64,000 bases of DNA from JAIBJN01 sp963748205. Lineage in GTDB: Bacteria > Actinomycetota > Thermoleophilia > Gaiellales > Gaiellaceae. Below, piece by piece: positions 19,117-26,955 of this stretch. Each line of letters opens with the position of its first letter. Position 1 is the stretch's first letter. The notes under the pieces are model-generated. The model saw only the letters and a list, made by a program, of their open reading frames with translations, was not told the DNA's origin and did not search any database. Both the position numbers and the translations under genes were made by a program. Location: the NCBI GenBank assembly GCA_963748205.1, contig CAVVIB010000022.1, positions 1 to 64,000 of the forward strand, in the 5' to 3' direction.

Positions 19117-20357
19117 TACCGTCTCCTCTTCGAATGCGGCAACTCTAGGCGGGTCGCCTGAACCGGGCCGAGGCCCTCCGCAAGAGCCGGCGGATCAGGT
19201 ATGAGGCCTAGGCGCGGAAGCGTGCCCCCTCGAGTTACCTCCAGCAGTGCGCGAGGGAGCGCTTGCGTTGCAGATTGGTGCTGTGCGCCCGCCTGACGGC
19301 GCAAGGTCGACCGCGCGCGGAACGTGAGAACAAGCGATCCAGCCAGTCCGAACCCGCCCGCGACGAGCGCCGCGCCGGTCAACAGGAGCCCGGACGCAAG
19401 CGCGAAGTTGATCGCCACCCCCTTCGAGACGTCGAGCGCGTACAACACGCCGGCCGTGGTCCCCATGCCGGCGACCGCTCCACCGGCCGTAATGGGCAGG
19501 ATCGCCGTCGCGGCACTCAAGCAGAGGACGGCCAGCGCGAGCGTCGGCGAGAACCGGACGCCGAGGGCGCTGAGCAGAAAGGTGCTGCCGAGGGCCCGCG
19601 AGGTCCAGCAACCCAGGAGCAGCAGGCCTGCGATGAGCGTCGGCCGCGAAAACTCCGTGCTGTCTGCGACCCGCCGGTAGACGTTGTGCAGACGGTCCCA
19701 GCGTCCGAGGAGCGGGAGCCGTGGCACCCGTTGTCCGAGGATCAAGATCCCGAGGCAGCCGACGCAGAACAGGACGACGACTATGAGCGGGGCGCGGAGC
19801 AACGCGCCGGACGTCGCGAGGGCCGAGAGGGCCAGCGGAAGCATCGCCACTGCGTCGATCATGCCGAGAGCGACGATCGACACAGCGATCGTCTTGAGGC
19901 CAAGCGTCACCCCACCGAGCCGGCGCAGGGTGAAGATCTTTACGACGTAGTCGAGCCGGAAGGGCAGAACCACTCCGCTCGCAGCCGCCACGCCGCAGGC
20001 TGCAAGACACCGTGCGCGGTCGGGACGCTCATGGCTGGGGAAGAGCTCGTGCCAGCCGAACGCGCGGAACCCGAAGCTGGCGACGTACAAGCCTCCCGCG
20101 AGGAGGACCAGGGGGACGTGTCCGCCTTGCAAGGGCCAGCTTGCGTCGCTCAGGTGTCGAGCGACGAGGACGCATGCGCCCAGCGAGAAAAGCGAGAACG
20201 CAAGTCCACCGACGAACCTCCAACGATGGGCGATGCGACGCACCCAGCGCGCGCCCGTGATCTCTGCAACTCCAACTCGATTCTCCACCAGCAGGTCCTC
20301 GCGGCTCGAAGCCTTGTCGCCGACCGAGACGTCTTGATCGGCCAGGTACTGCTCCAA
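19116..20357 (-). CDS. Flippase-like / LPG-synthase-TM family membrane protein
   Basis: 413-residue integral membrane protein. The first 40 residues are cytoplasmic; about eight hydrophobic segments follow between residues 45 and 345. The layout resembles the UPF0104/lysylphosphatidylglycerol synthase transmembrane region (aspects: VVLPFRLDYVVKIFTLRRLGG, a conserved R-x-x-Y-V-K-like loop, and ITAGGAVAGMGTTAGVL). The cytoplasmic aminoacyl-transfer domain of MprF is missing, so a lipid or lipid-linked sugar flippase role is more likely than lysyl transfer. Codon use is less GC-biased than neighbouring core genes. It sits between a 51-codon and a 67-codon ORF. Confidence 0.65.
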   Translation of the reverse strand: MEQYLADQDVSVGDKASSREDLLVENRVGVAEITGARWVRRIAHRWRFVGGLAFSLFSLGACVLVARHLSDASWPLQGGHVPLVLLAGGLYVASFGFRAFGWHELFPSHERPDRARCLAACGVAAASGVVLPFRLDYVVKIFTLRRLGGVTLGLKTIAVSIVALGMIDAVAMLPLALSALATSGALLRAPLIVVVLFCVGCLGILILGQRVPRLPLLGRWDRLHNVYRRVADSTEFSRPTLIAGLLLLGCWTSRALGSTFLLSALGVRFSPTLALAVLCLSAATAILPITAGGAVAGMGTTAGVLYALDVSKGVAINFALASGLLLTGAALVAGGFGLAGSLVLTFRARSTLRRQAGAQHQSATQALPRALLEVTRGGTLPRLGLIPDPPALAEGLGPVQATRLELPHSKRRR

Positions 20358-20461
20358 CCCGGTTTGCTAGGGGCGGAAATCGTTGCGGCGCCGATTCTTA
20401 GGGCACCGCGGGGTGACTCACTGCGCCGATGGCTAGGGGGCGCGTACAAGGGCAAGCGTAC

Positions 20462-20489
20462 CCCACACTCAAGCGTCCCGCGGTGTGGG
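20462..20489 (-). terminator. Hairpin after the 51-codon ORF
   Basis: Arms CCCACAC and GTGTGGG (7 bp) with a 14-base loop, starting immediately after the stop codon of the small ORF. There is no T-run on either side, so it may be a processing or mRNA-stabilising stem instead of a terminator. The rest of the 133-bp gap up to the flippase start shows nothing recognisable. Confidence 0.35.
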
Positions 20490-20645
20490 CTAGGCCGAGG
20501 GCTCGGGAGGCGTTTCTGATCCGGGCCTCGGGAACGCAACGGCCCAAGAGACGATCTCCCCGGACGCGAGCGCGACCGGATTGAGCGCCGCGTCAAGAGC
20601 CGGGTCAGCTTTCCGGACAGGCGCGGTCGTCGTGATCGTCTTCAT
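20490..20645 (-). CDS. Possible small protein (51 aa)
   Basis: ATG 20645 to TAG 20490-20492. 51 residues: polar N-terminus (MKTITTTAPVRKADPALD), a mildly hydrophobic middle (PVALASGEIVSWAVAF) and a Pro/Ser/Glu-rich end (PRPGSETPPEPSA). GAAAGGG lies about six bases upstream as a ribosome-binding site. It falls only 20 bases after a strong terminator, so it probably depends on read-through from the 104-residue gene upstream. No family recognised. A precursor-peptide role next to a flippase is speculation. Confidence 0.4.
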   Translation of the reverse strand: MKTITTTAPVRKADPALDAALNPVALASGEIVSWAVAFPRPGSETPPEPSA

Positions 20646-20664
20646 CAGAGCCCTTTCGTGCAAA

Positions 20665-20691
20665 GGAAGGCCCGCAAGACGCGGGCCTTCC
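20665..20691 (-). terminator. Intrinsic terminator or attenuator after the 104-aa gene
   Basis: Perfect 11-bp stem GGAAGGCCCGC / GCGGGCCTTCC with loop AAGAC. On the minus strand it is followed by TTTG. It lies 20 bases past the stop of the gene at 20711-21025 and just before the small ORF. Confidence 0.65.
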
Positions 20692-20710
20692 CTGCATCGA
20701 GCCGGGGCAG

Positions 20711-21025
20711 TTACGCCTTGACGGCTCCGTTCGACTTGTGGGCGATGACCTCGCCGTCCGTCACCTTCGGCGGATTCTTGAGGATCTCGTCAAGCTTCTC
20801 GTCGCGCACCCAGCTGGAGGCGACACGAGTCGACTCGTCGGCCTGGGCCGAAGTGTCGAAGAAGCCGATGGAACTCACGACGCCGTTGCCGGCCTCGATG
20901 AGGTAGTAGCCGTTGAACCCGGGCAAGTTGCTCAGGCGGGGAAGGAGGGTCTCGCCGACCTTCTTGGTGAGCTCGTCGGTGCGATTCTGGTCGACACCTT
21001 CGTAGCGCCTCATGGTGACATGCAT
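20711..21025 (-). CDS. ABM-like small protein (104 aa)
   Basis: 104 residues with the look of an antibiotic-biosynthesis-monooxygenase (dimeric ferredoxin-like) fold. The beta start is MHVTMRRYEGV, a helix DELTKKVGETLLPRLSNL follows, then PGFNGYYLIEAGNGVVSSIGFFD and a second helix SAQADESTRVASSWV. Such proteins often act as oxygenases or stress-linked small-molecule binders, and no catalytic residue can be named. AGGAG sits about five bases upstream of ATG 21025. A strong palindrome lies in its leader and a terminator just after its stop. Diverges from the unknown gene at 21243. Confidence 0.6.
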   Translation of the reverse strand: MHVTMRRYEGVDQNRTDELTKKVGETLLPRLSNLPGFNGYYLIEAGNGVVSSIGFFDTSAQADESTRVASSWVRDEKLDEILKNPPKVTDGEVIAHKSNGAVKA

Positions 21026-21053
21026 TCGATGCTCCTAACTCTCGTACTGAGGG

Positions 21054-21077
21054 GGAGAGCTCGTGTGCGAGCTCTCC
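21054..21077. promoter_or_regulatory. Perfect 10-bp palindrome in the leader of the 104-aa gene
   Basis: GGAGAGCTCG-TGTG-CGAGCTCTCC, 29 bp upstream of the minus-strand start at 21025. It could be a repressor site or an mRNA hairpin hiding the start region. No T-tract, so a terminator is unlikely. Confidence 0.4.
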
Positions 21078-21182
21078 TTGGACTGCATTCAGGCCCATGT
21101 GTGTCAGGCGAAGAGGAAGAGAGTCGGAGCCTCGACGGCTTCTATGAGCGGACCTTACGTGTCGAGTACCGTAGCATACTTC

Positions 21183-21211
21183 TTGACAACGTGCGTTTAC
21201 ATTACTACGTT
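21183..21211 (+). promoter_or_regulatory. Sigma-A-type promoter of the 217-aa gene
   Basis: TTGACA (perfect -35) at 21183-21188, a 17-base spacer and TACGTT at 21206-21211 as the -10. The stretch around it is the most AT-rich in this part of the window and carries repeated CTACGT/CTACGTAG elements between the -10 and the gene. Confidence 0.6.
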
Positions 21212-21242
21212 ATTCTACGTAGTCCATCTCATAGGAGTGAAC

Positions 21243-21893
21243 GTGAGTCCATTCTCGGTCACCCTGCAACGCGTTCCTGATCGGGAGCTCGGCCCACTTC
21301 TGACCCAGCTCGCGCATGCGGGGTTCCACAATCCGATCATCAAGCCCCTCGATGTCGACCGAGCACCCGGCGACGGGGCCGTTCCCGCGCGTGGGAAGGG
21401 GGCGGATCTCGCAGAAGGTTGGCGGCTCGTGCGGGAGCGGAAGGGTGAGTCGTATCAGTGGCCGGAAGAGCGCGATCGCTACGCCCGTTACCGAGTGTTC
21501 ATGGGCACGACGCGTTCCGAAGGCGCCGTCCACATCGGACTTGGCGAGACGATTCGCAAGAACAAGTGGGGACGCGACCGGAAGTACGTCGTCGCCTTCC
21601 TGAGCAGCGGATCCCCACAGCAGCCGCTGGCCGAGTTCGTCGCAACCGACGACTACGACGAGACGCACGAGTTGGTCGCAGTCGTTCGCGGGAGCGACGG
21701 GGGGCGGCGCATGTACGGGGCCGGCGACGTTCTCCCCGGCGTCTACCAGGAGGGCTTCCGAACTCAGATGTACAGCGAGCGGATCATCTATCGAGGCGTC
21801 TGGAACAAGGTTGTAGTAGTCGCGCGCGAGGACGACGACGAAACGATGCTCAACCACGCCCTGCTTCAGAGCCGCCGGCGTTACCCGACGTAG
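21243..21893 (+). CDS. Protein of unknown function (217 aa)
   Basis: Start chosen at GTG 21243 because ATAGGAG sits six bases upstream; the open frame continues upstream but without a better site. The protein is soluble and rich in Arg, Asp, Glu and Tyr (RKGESYQWPEERDRYARY, VVVVAREDDDETMLNHALL), with alternating strand-like stretches and no signal peptide or membrane helix. I do not recognise a family. It has its own strong promoter and lower GC than the core genes, and it diverges from the ABM-like gene, which suggests an accessory gene of recent arrival. Function unknown. Confidence 0.65.
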   Translation: MSPFSVTLQRVPDRELGPLLTQLAHAGFHNPIIKPLDVDRAPGDGAVPARGKGADLAEGWRLVRERKGESYQWPEERDRYARYRVFMGTTRSEGAVHIGLGETIRKNKWGRDRKYVVAFLSSGSPQQPLAEFVATDDYDETHELVAVVRGSDGGRRMYGAGDVLPGVYQEGFRTQMYSERIIYRGVWNKVVVVAREDDDETMLNHALLQSRRRYPT

Positions 21894-21898
21894 GGCGA

Positions 21899-22123
21899 CT
21901 AGATCGAATCGCGGAGCGCGTTTGCGGCCGCTTGCAGACGCTCGCTGACATCGGCGAGCTCGCGTGCCGCGAGGTCTATGCGCTCTTGCTGAGTGTCCGT
22001 GCGGTCGCGGTCGCTTTCAGCCTGCTCGCGAACCTCTTGGAGCTCGCCCGCCATCTCCTCCACGGTGTGCGTGAGCGAGGCCAGCTGGCTGGCGACGCTC
22101 GCGATGTCCTGTTCGGCGGTCAT
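21899..22123 (-). CDS. Coiled-coil small protein (74 aa)
   Basis: Almost entirely heptad-patterned: SQLASLTHTVEEMAGELQEV then ESDRDRTDTQQERIDLAARELADVSERLQAAANAL. Predicted to form a helical dimer or bundle. No other domain. It converges with the 217-residue gene (five bases between stops) and lies downstream of the hydrolase on the same strand, but 12 bases before the hydrolase stop, so it is transcribed independently or first in the unit. Function unknown. Confidence 0.6.
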   Translation of the reverse strand: MTAEQDIASVASQLASLTHTVEEMAGELQEVREQAESDRDRTDTQQERIDLAARELADVSERLQAAANALRDSI

Positions 22124-22134
22124 GTCGCCGAATT

Positions 22135-22797
22135 CTACGGAGCTTTCGCGGTTTTCTCCGAGAGCTCAGCCCGGTACTCCACCAGGCGCTCCGCGAGCTC
22201 GCGCGGGCGGCTCAGCGCGATGTAGTGGCCGCCGTCCATCTCGTCCGGGTCGAAGCCGAGGCGCTCGCGGGTGACCCGGCGCTGGAAGTCCGGCGGGAAC
22301 ATGCGGTCGCCGCGGCAGAGCAGGACACGGGTCGGCACGTCCGGCCAGGCGTCGAGCGGCCACGGCTCCACCATCGACCGCTCCGACTGGCCGCGCTCGT
22401 GGCGCTTCGCCTCCGCCTCCAGCTCCGGCGAGACGTCGTGGTAGAAGACGTCCTCCTCGCCGGAGCTCTCGTAGCCGGTGTTCGTCCACCACTCGTTCCC
22501 CGTCTCTCCGGGCGCGGGGATCATCGCGGCCACGAGCACGAGCAGGTCCGCCGGCACGCGGGCGCAGACGAGTGGCGCGGTGAAGCCGCCGAGCGAGTGA
22601 GCCACGACGACGAGGTCGCGGCGGTCGCCGACCGCCTCGACGACGGCGTCGGCGTTCTCCCACAGGCCCGCGCTCTCGTCCTCGCTCGGGAGGTCGGGCG
22701 CGATCACCTCGTGGCCCCGCTCCTCGAGCTCGGGCGCGACCAGGTGCCAGTCCCAGCCGCTGCTGCCGCCGCCGTGGATCAGGACATAGGTGGCCAC
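22135..22797 (-). CDS. Alpha/beta-fold hydrolase
   Basis: 220-residue esterase-like hydrolase. Oxyanion-hole region YVLIHGGGSSGWDWH, nucleophile elbow VVAHSLGGF (Ser), acid in LLCRGDRMFPP (Asp) and general base in MDGGHYIALSRP (His). The HGGG...W-x-W opening resembles the methylesterase/hydroxynitrile-lyase-like group, but substrate cannot be told. Complete and unshifted. Ends 11 bp before the start of the PD40 protein's stop region on the same strand. Confidence 0.85.
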   Translation of the reverse strand: MATYVLIHGGGSSGWDWHLVAPELEERGHEVIAPDLPSEDESAGLWENADAVVEAVGDRRDLVVVAHSLGGFTAPLVCARVPADLLVLVAAMIPAPGETGNEWWTNTGYESSGEEDVFYHDVSPELEAEAKRHERGQSERSMVEPWPLDAWPDVPTRVLLCRGDRMFPPDFQRRVTRERLGFDPDEMDGGHYIALSRPRELAERLVEYRAELSEKTAKAP

Positions 22798-22807
22798 ACG
22801 GCCAGTG

Positions 22808-23815
22808 TCACGGATCGGCGCGCCAGCTGCTTACGGACTCGTGGGTGGTCGCCGTGGTCAGCCGCCGCTTGTCCGCCCCGTTCGGCCGCATCGACCAGAC
22901 GTCGTTGCTCCTCGTCGTGTAGCGCGTGAACGCGATGCGCCCGTTGCCCGGGCCCCACACGGGGCCGAAGTCGCCGACGTCGTTGTTCGTCAGCCGCCGC
23001 ACGCCGGTGCCGTCGAACCTGATCACGTACAGCTCCGTGTCCTCCCCGTCCCAGAGCTCGAACGCGAGCAAGGCGCCGTTCGGCGACCAGGTCGGCGACG
23101 TCACGCCGCGCGGCGTGGAGAAGAGCAGGCGCCGGCCGGTGCCGTCCGCGCGCACGAGCCGGATCTGGCTGCCGCCCGAGTGCGACCGCACCCAGGCGAT
23201 CCACCCCGTCGAGGAGAAGTCGGGGCTGTGGTCGGCCGCGCGGTGGTCGGTGAGCCGGCGCAGGCCTCCGCCCGCGGCGGCGATGGTGTAGATCTCCGCG
23301 TTCGTCCGCGTGACGTAGCGCGTGAACGCGATGCGGTTCGAGTCCGGGGACCAGGTCGGGTCGAGATCCTCGATCGTGTTGTTCGTGAGCCTGCGCCTCC
23401 CCGTCGCGTCCGGCTCGACGACCGCGAGCTCGGTCCTGCCCGCCCCGATCTGGAACTCGAATGCGATCAGCCCGCCGTTGGGCGCCCAGACGGGGTCCAT
23501 CTCCGTGGCGTCCGTGGACGACAGGCGGCGCAGGCTGGTCCCGTCCACGTCGAGCCGCCAGAGGTCGTCGTGCCGGGCCGGGCGGCGGCGCACGAAGACG
23601 AGCCGGGCGCCGTCGGGTGAGACGACGGGTCTGAAGTCGTTCACCAGGCCCGACGTCAGCCGGTCCTTCCCCGACCCGTCCCCCTCCATTACCCAGACGT
23701 GTGACGTGGACGAGCCGAGGCTCGTGTACGCGACGTTCGACCCGGCCGCCACCCCGGCCGCGGCAAGCCCTGCCGCGAGCACGGCCGCAGGGAGTAGCCG
23801 GTGCGAGGGCCTCAC
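22808..23815 (-). CDS. Exported PD40/TolB-like beta-propeller protein
   Basis: 335 residues with a signal peptide (LLPAAVLAAGLAAAGVAAG, residues 7-25). Six PD40 repeats follow, each with a S-P-D-G/S-P-N-G-x-x-x-x-F type core: SPDGARLVFVR, APNGGLIAFEF, SPDSNRIAFTR, a degenerate STGWIAWVR, SPNGALLAFEL and GPGNGRIAFTR. This fits a six-bladed propeller on the outside of the membrane. Such proteins are usually binding scaffolds; no catalytic site is seen. The repeats make the DNA here locally self-similar. Confidence 0.8.
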   Translation of the reverse strand: MRPSHRLLPAAVLAAGLAAAGVAAGSNVAYTSLGSSTSHVWVMEGDGSGKDRLTSGLVNDFRPVVSPDGARLVFVRRRPARHDDLWRLDVDGTSLRRLSSTDATEMDPVWAPNGGLIAFEFQIGAGRTELAVVEPDATGRRRLTNNTIEDLDPTWSPDSNRIAFTRYVTRTNAEIYTIAAAGGGLRRLTDHRAADHSPDFSSTGWIAWVRSHSGGSQIRLVRADGTGRRLLFSTPRGVTSPTWSPNGALLAFELWDGEDTELYVIRFDGTGVRRLTNNDVGDFGPVWGPGNGRIAFTRYTTRSNDVWSMRPNGADKRRLTTATTHESVSSWRADP

Positions 23816-23905
23816 AACCCAGTCCTCCAGAGGTGATCATGCCACCCGCCCGGGCCGGTGAACAGGGCCGGGTCGACCCCGCAGCCCGCCGCCGGATTTG
23901 ACACG

Positions 23906-24292
23906 ATGCGCGCCGTGCGCGCCGTGCTCCCGAGGCTGATCTTCGCCTGGCTGTCGAACGTCGTCGCGCTCTTCGTCGCCGCGTGGATCGTCTCGCCGAT
24001 CGACTACGGCGACGACTTCTGGGTCCTCTTCATCGCGGCGCTCGTGTTCACGATCGTGAACGTCTTCGTCCGGCCGCTCGTGATCCTGTTCGCCCTGCCC
24101 GCGGTCATCCTCACTCTCGGGCTGGCGCTGATCCTGATCAACACGCTCATGCTCTACCTGACCGACTGGATCGTCCCCAGCTTCGAGACGGGGAGCTTCT
24201 GGGCGACGCTCGGCGGCGCGGTGATCGTCTCGATAGTGAACCTGATCCTGAACCTCGTCCTGAAGCCGGACGAGCGCCTGCGCGCCGAGTAA
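23906..24292 (+). CDS. Phage-holin-4 superfamily membrane protein
   Basis: 128 residues with four hydrophobic helices (LIFAWLSNVVALFVAAWIV, WVLFIAALVFTIVNVFV, VILTLGLALILINTLMLY and WATLGGAVIVSIVNLILNLVL). The layout and the NVFVRPLVILF motif match the PF04020-type family found in most actinobacterial chromosomes. The family name comes from weak similarity to holins; a role in lysis is not established. The ATG at 23906 is preferred over the upstream open start because it places the basic RAVRAVLPR segment before helix 1. Confidence 0.75.
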   Translation: MRAVRAVLPRLIFAWLSNVVALFVAAWIVSPIDYGDDFWVLFIAALVFTIVNVFVRPLVILFALPAVILTLGLALILINTLMLYLTDWIVPSFETGSFWATLGGAVIVSIVNLILNLVLKPDERLRAE

Positions 24293-24341
24293 GCACGCTT
24301 CTCCTCAAGCGCGGCGGCTGCGAAGCCGATTTCTGTAGCGA

Positions 24342-25365
24342 ATGGCCCAAGCCAAACGCCTTCAGGCGCTCCTGGACCTGTCCAGAAGCCTCTCCTCGAG
24401 CCTCGAGCTCCGAGACGTCCTGCGCGAGTTCGCGACGCGCGCGGCCGAGCTGACCGGCGCGACCGCGGCGGAGCTCTCGCACTACGACCCGACCAAGGGC
24501 GCGCTCGTGATGCTCGTCGAGTACCGGGAGGGCGTGGACGAGATCACGACGGCGGGCGGCCAGGTCTACCACCTGGTCGACTATCCGGCGACCCGCCATG
24601 CGCTCGAGACACAGGAGGCTGTCCAGATCCGCGTCTCCGACCCGTCCCACGACCCCGCCGAGCGTGCCCTGCTCGAGCACCAGGGCCAGAAGTCCCTCCT
24701 GATGCTCCCGCTCGTGGCGCGCGGGGACACGATCGGCCTGATGGAGATCGTGGACGTGAACGACCGCGTGTGGGACGACGACGATGTCGAGTTCTGCCGC
24801 GCGCTCTGCGACATCGTCGCGATCGCCGTGCGCAACGCCGTCCTCTTCGCCGAGCTGCAGGAGACCGCCGCGCGGGACAAGCTCACCGGCCTCTACAACC
24901 GGAGGCTCTTCGAGGAGCAGTTCGAGGCGGCCGTCGCGCGCAGCCTCCGCTCCAAGGAGGACCTGACGCTCCTCGTCGTCGACCTCGACGGGCTCAAGCG
25001 CATCAACGACATCAGCGGCCACGTGGCGGGGGACAACGCCCTCCGCACGCTCTCCGACGCGCTGCGCGCCACGATCCGCTCGACCGACGTGGCCTGCCGC
25101 ATCGGGGGCGACGAGTTCGCCGTCGTGCTCCCCGGCTCCACGGCCGAGGACGCGGTCAACGTGGCCGGAGCGGGCCCAGGAGATGCTCGCCGAGATCGGG
25201 CGCGGCCAGTACAGCTTCTCGGGCGGCATCGCGCGCGTGACGCCGGGCCAGCCCTCCGCGGAGGACGTCTTCCGCGCGGCCGACCTCGCCGCCTACCGGG
25301 CCAAGGCCGCCGGCGGAGCCAGGACGCTCCTCGCGGTCGAGAAGAAGCTCGTCGCCGAAGCGTAG
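24342..25365 (+). CDS. GAF-GGDEF diguanylate cyclase, one frameshift
   Basis: Cytoplasmic sensor enzyme that makes cyclic di-GMP from two GTP. About 340 residues when corrected. The GAF domain spans about residues 10-165 (ELRDVLREFATRAAELTGA to AIAVRNAVLFAEL). The cyclase domain starts at RDKLTGLYNRRLFEEQ and carries an intact active loop CRIGGDEFAVVL, so it should be active. No clear RxxD inhibitory site was found upstream of GGDEF. An extra base near 25,166 shifts the last 60 residues; the corrected junction reads NVAERAQEMLAEIGRGQYSFSGG. Signal sensed by GAF unknown. Confidence 0.87.
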
Positions 25366-25367
25366 GG

Positions 25368-26955
25368 CTAGGGCGCTGCCGGGGCCCTGAAGGCCGCCCG
25401 GCTGCGCGCGCCGAGGTCGAGGCGCTCGTCGGCGTGCTCGATCAGGAGCGGGTCGTGCGTCCCGCAGACGACGGCGGCCCCGGTGTCCCGCGCGAGGTCG
25501 AGGAGCAGCCTGGCGACGGCGAGCGCGTTCGCCTGGTCGAGCCGCGCCGTGGGCTCGTCGGCGAGGAGCAGGGTGGGGCGCGCAGCGACGGCGCGCGCGA
25601 CCGCGACCCGTTCCCGCTGGCCGCTTGAGAGATCCTCGACCCGGCGCGAGGCCTCCGCGGCCAGCCCGACGGCGGCGAGCGCCTCGGCGGCCCGCGCTCT
25701 CGCTTCCGCGGCGTCGATACGGCGCAGGGCGAGGCCGAGCTCGACGTTCTCCGCCGCGGTCAGGAACGGCACGAGGCCTGTCTTCCTGGCTCACCAGGGC
25801 GATGCGGTCCGCGCGGAAGCGGGCGCGCCCGTCGCGGTCGAGCGCCGAGAGGGTCTCGCCGAGCACGTGAACCTCGCCCGACGTCGGCACGTCCGTCCCG
25901 GCGAGCAAACGCAGCAGCGTCGTCTTCCCCGAGCCGGACGGGCCGGTGACGGCGGTGAGACGGCCGCCTGTGAACGCGGCGTCCAGCTCCAGCAGCGCGG
26001 ATGCCGCCGCCGCTCCCTTCCCGTAGGTGCGGGACACGCCGCGTGCCTCGGCGACGACGTCGCCCTCGCCGGCCGGCCGGAGGAGCGCCGGCTCCTCCTC
26101 GGCAGCTTGGACGGCGTCGTCGCCGGGCACGGCCTCGAGGACGATGCCCTCCTCGTGGAGCCGCGCGGTCGCGTGCGAGCGGATCCCGGTGCGGCGCAGC
26201 AGCTCCTCGGAGAGGCGAAGCCAGCCGCCGCGACCGACGACGATCGCCTCGTCGCGACCGTCGGCGAGCGCCGCTTCCTCGCTGACGCGCCCGTCGCGGA
26301 CGCGCACGATCCGGTCGGCGATGGCCGCCGACTCGGGGTCGTGGCTCACGAGCACCGTCGTTGTCGCCCCGTCCTTGGCGAGCTCGGAGATCGCGTTGTA
26401 GACGAGCCGGGCGCTCGCAGCGTCGAGCTCGCCGGTCGGCTCGTCCGCGAGGAAGAGCCGGGGCTTGTGGGCGAGCGCCGCGCAGACCGCGACCCGCTGC
26501 TGCTCGCCGCCCGAGAGCTCTCGGGGGTGCGCGTGGCGGCGGTCGAGCAGCCCGACCCGCTCCAGGAGCTCGTCGGCGCGCTTCCGGCGCTCGACCGCGG
26601 TGGCGCCGTCGAGCCCGAGCTGGATGGACACGAGCTCGCGGATCTCGAGCTCGGCCGCGAGCGCGCGCCAGTAGTGCTGGTCGGCGTAGCCGAGCAGCTC
26701 CGAGCGATATCGGGCCCGGCCCCGCCGCCCGAGCCGCGCGAGGTCGCGGTCGTGCACCTTCACGCTTCCGGCCGTGGGCTGGTCGAGCGCGGCGAGCATG
26801 CGGAGCAGCGTCGACTTGCCCGAGCCGCTGGGGCCGAGGACGACGCAGATCTCGCCCTCCTGGACCTCGAGCGTCAGGCCCTGGAGGGCGACCACGCCTC
26901 CCTCCGGCGCCGGGTAGACGCGAAAGAGGTCGCGGATGTCGACGGCGGCGCTCAT
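25368..26955 (-). CDS. ABC transporter, tandem ATP-binding domains, one frameshift
   Basis: Two ATPase domains in one chain of about 528 residues. Domain 1 (residues 5-225): Walker A GPSGSGKST, signature LSGGEQQRVAV, Walker B LFLADEPTGELD. Domain 2 (about 300-520): Walker A GPSGSGKTT, signature LSSGQRERVAV (one substitution, SSGQ), Walker B LLLADEPTARLD. An extra base near 25,782 breaks domain 2; corrected it reads VSQETGLVPFLTAAENVELG. The ATG overlaps the permease stop (ATGA). The domains resemble MacB/LolD ATPases, matching the FtsX-like permease. A fused pair with a single large permease would form the whole transporter. Confidence 0.87.

Noticed and set aside
18806..22123. Integrated element with att repeats at tRNA-Lys
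   Set aside because: No copy of the tRNA 3' end was seen in the next kilobases and there is no integrase, so insertion cannot be supported.
22808..23815. Tandem DNA repeats in the PD40 gene
   Set aside because: Similarity between units comes from the protein repeats of a propeller and not from a satellite or CRISPR.
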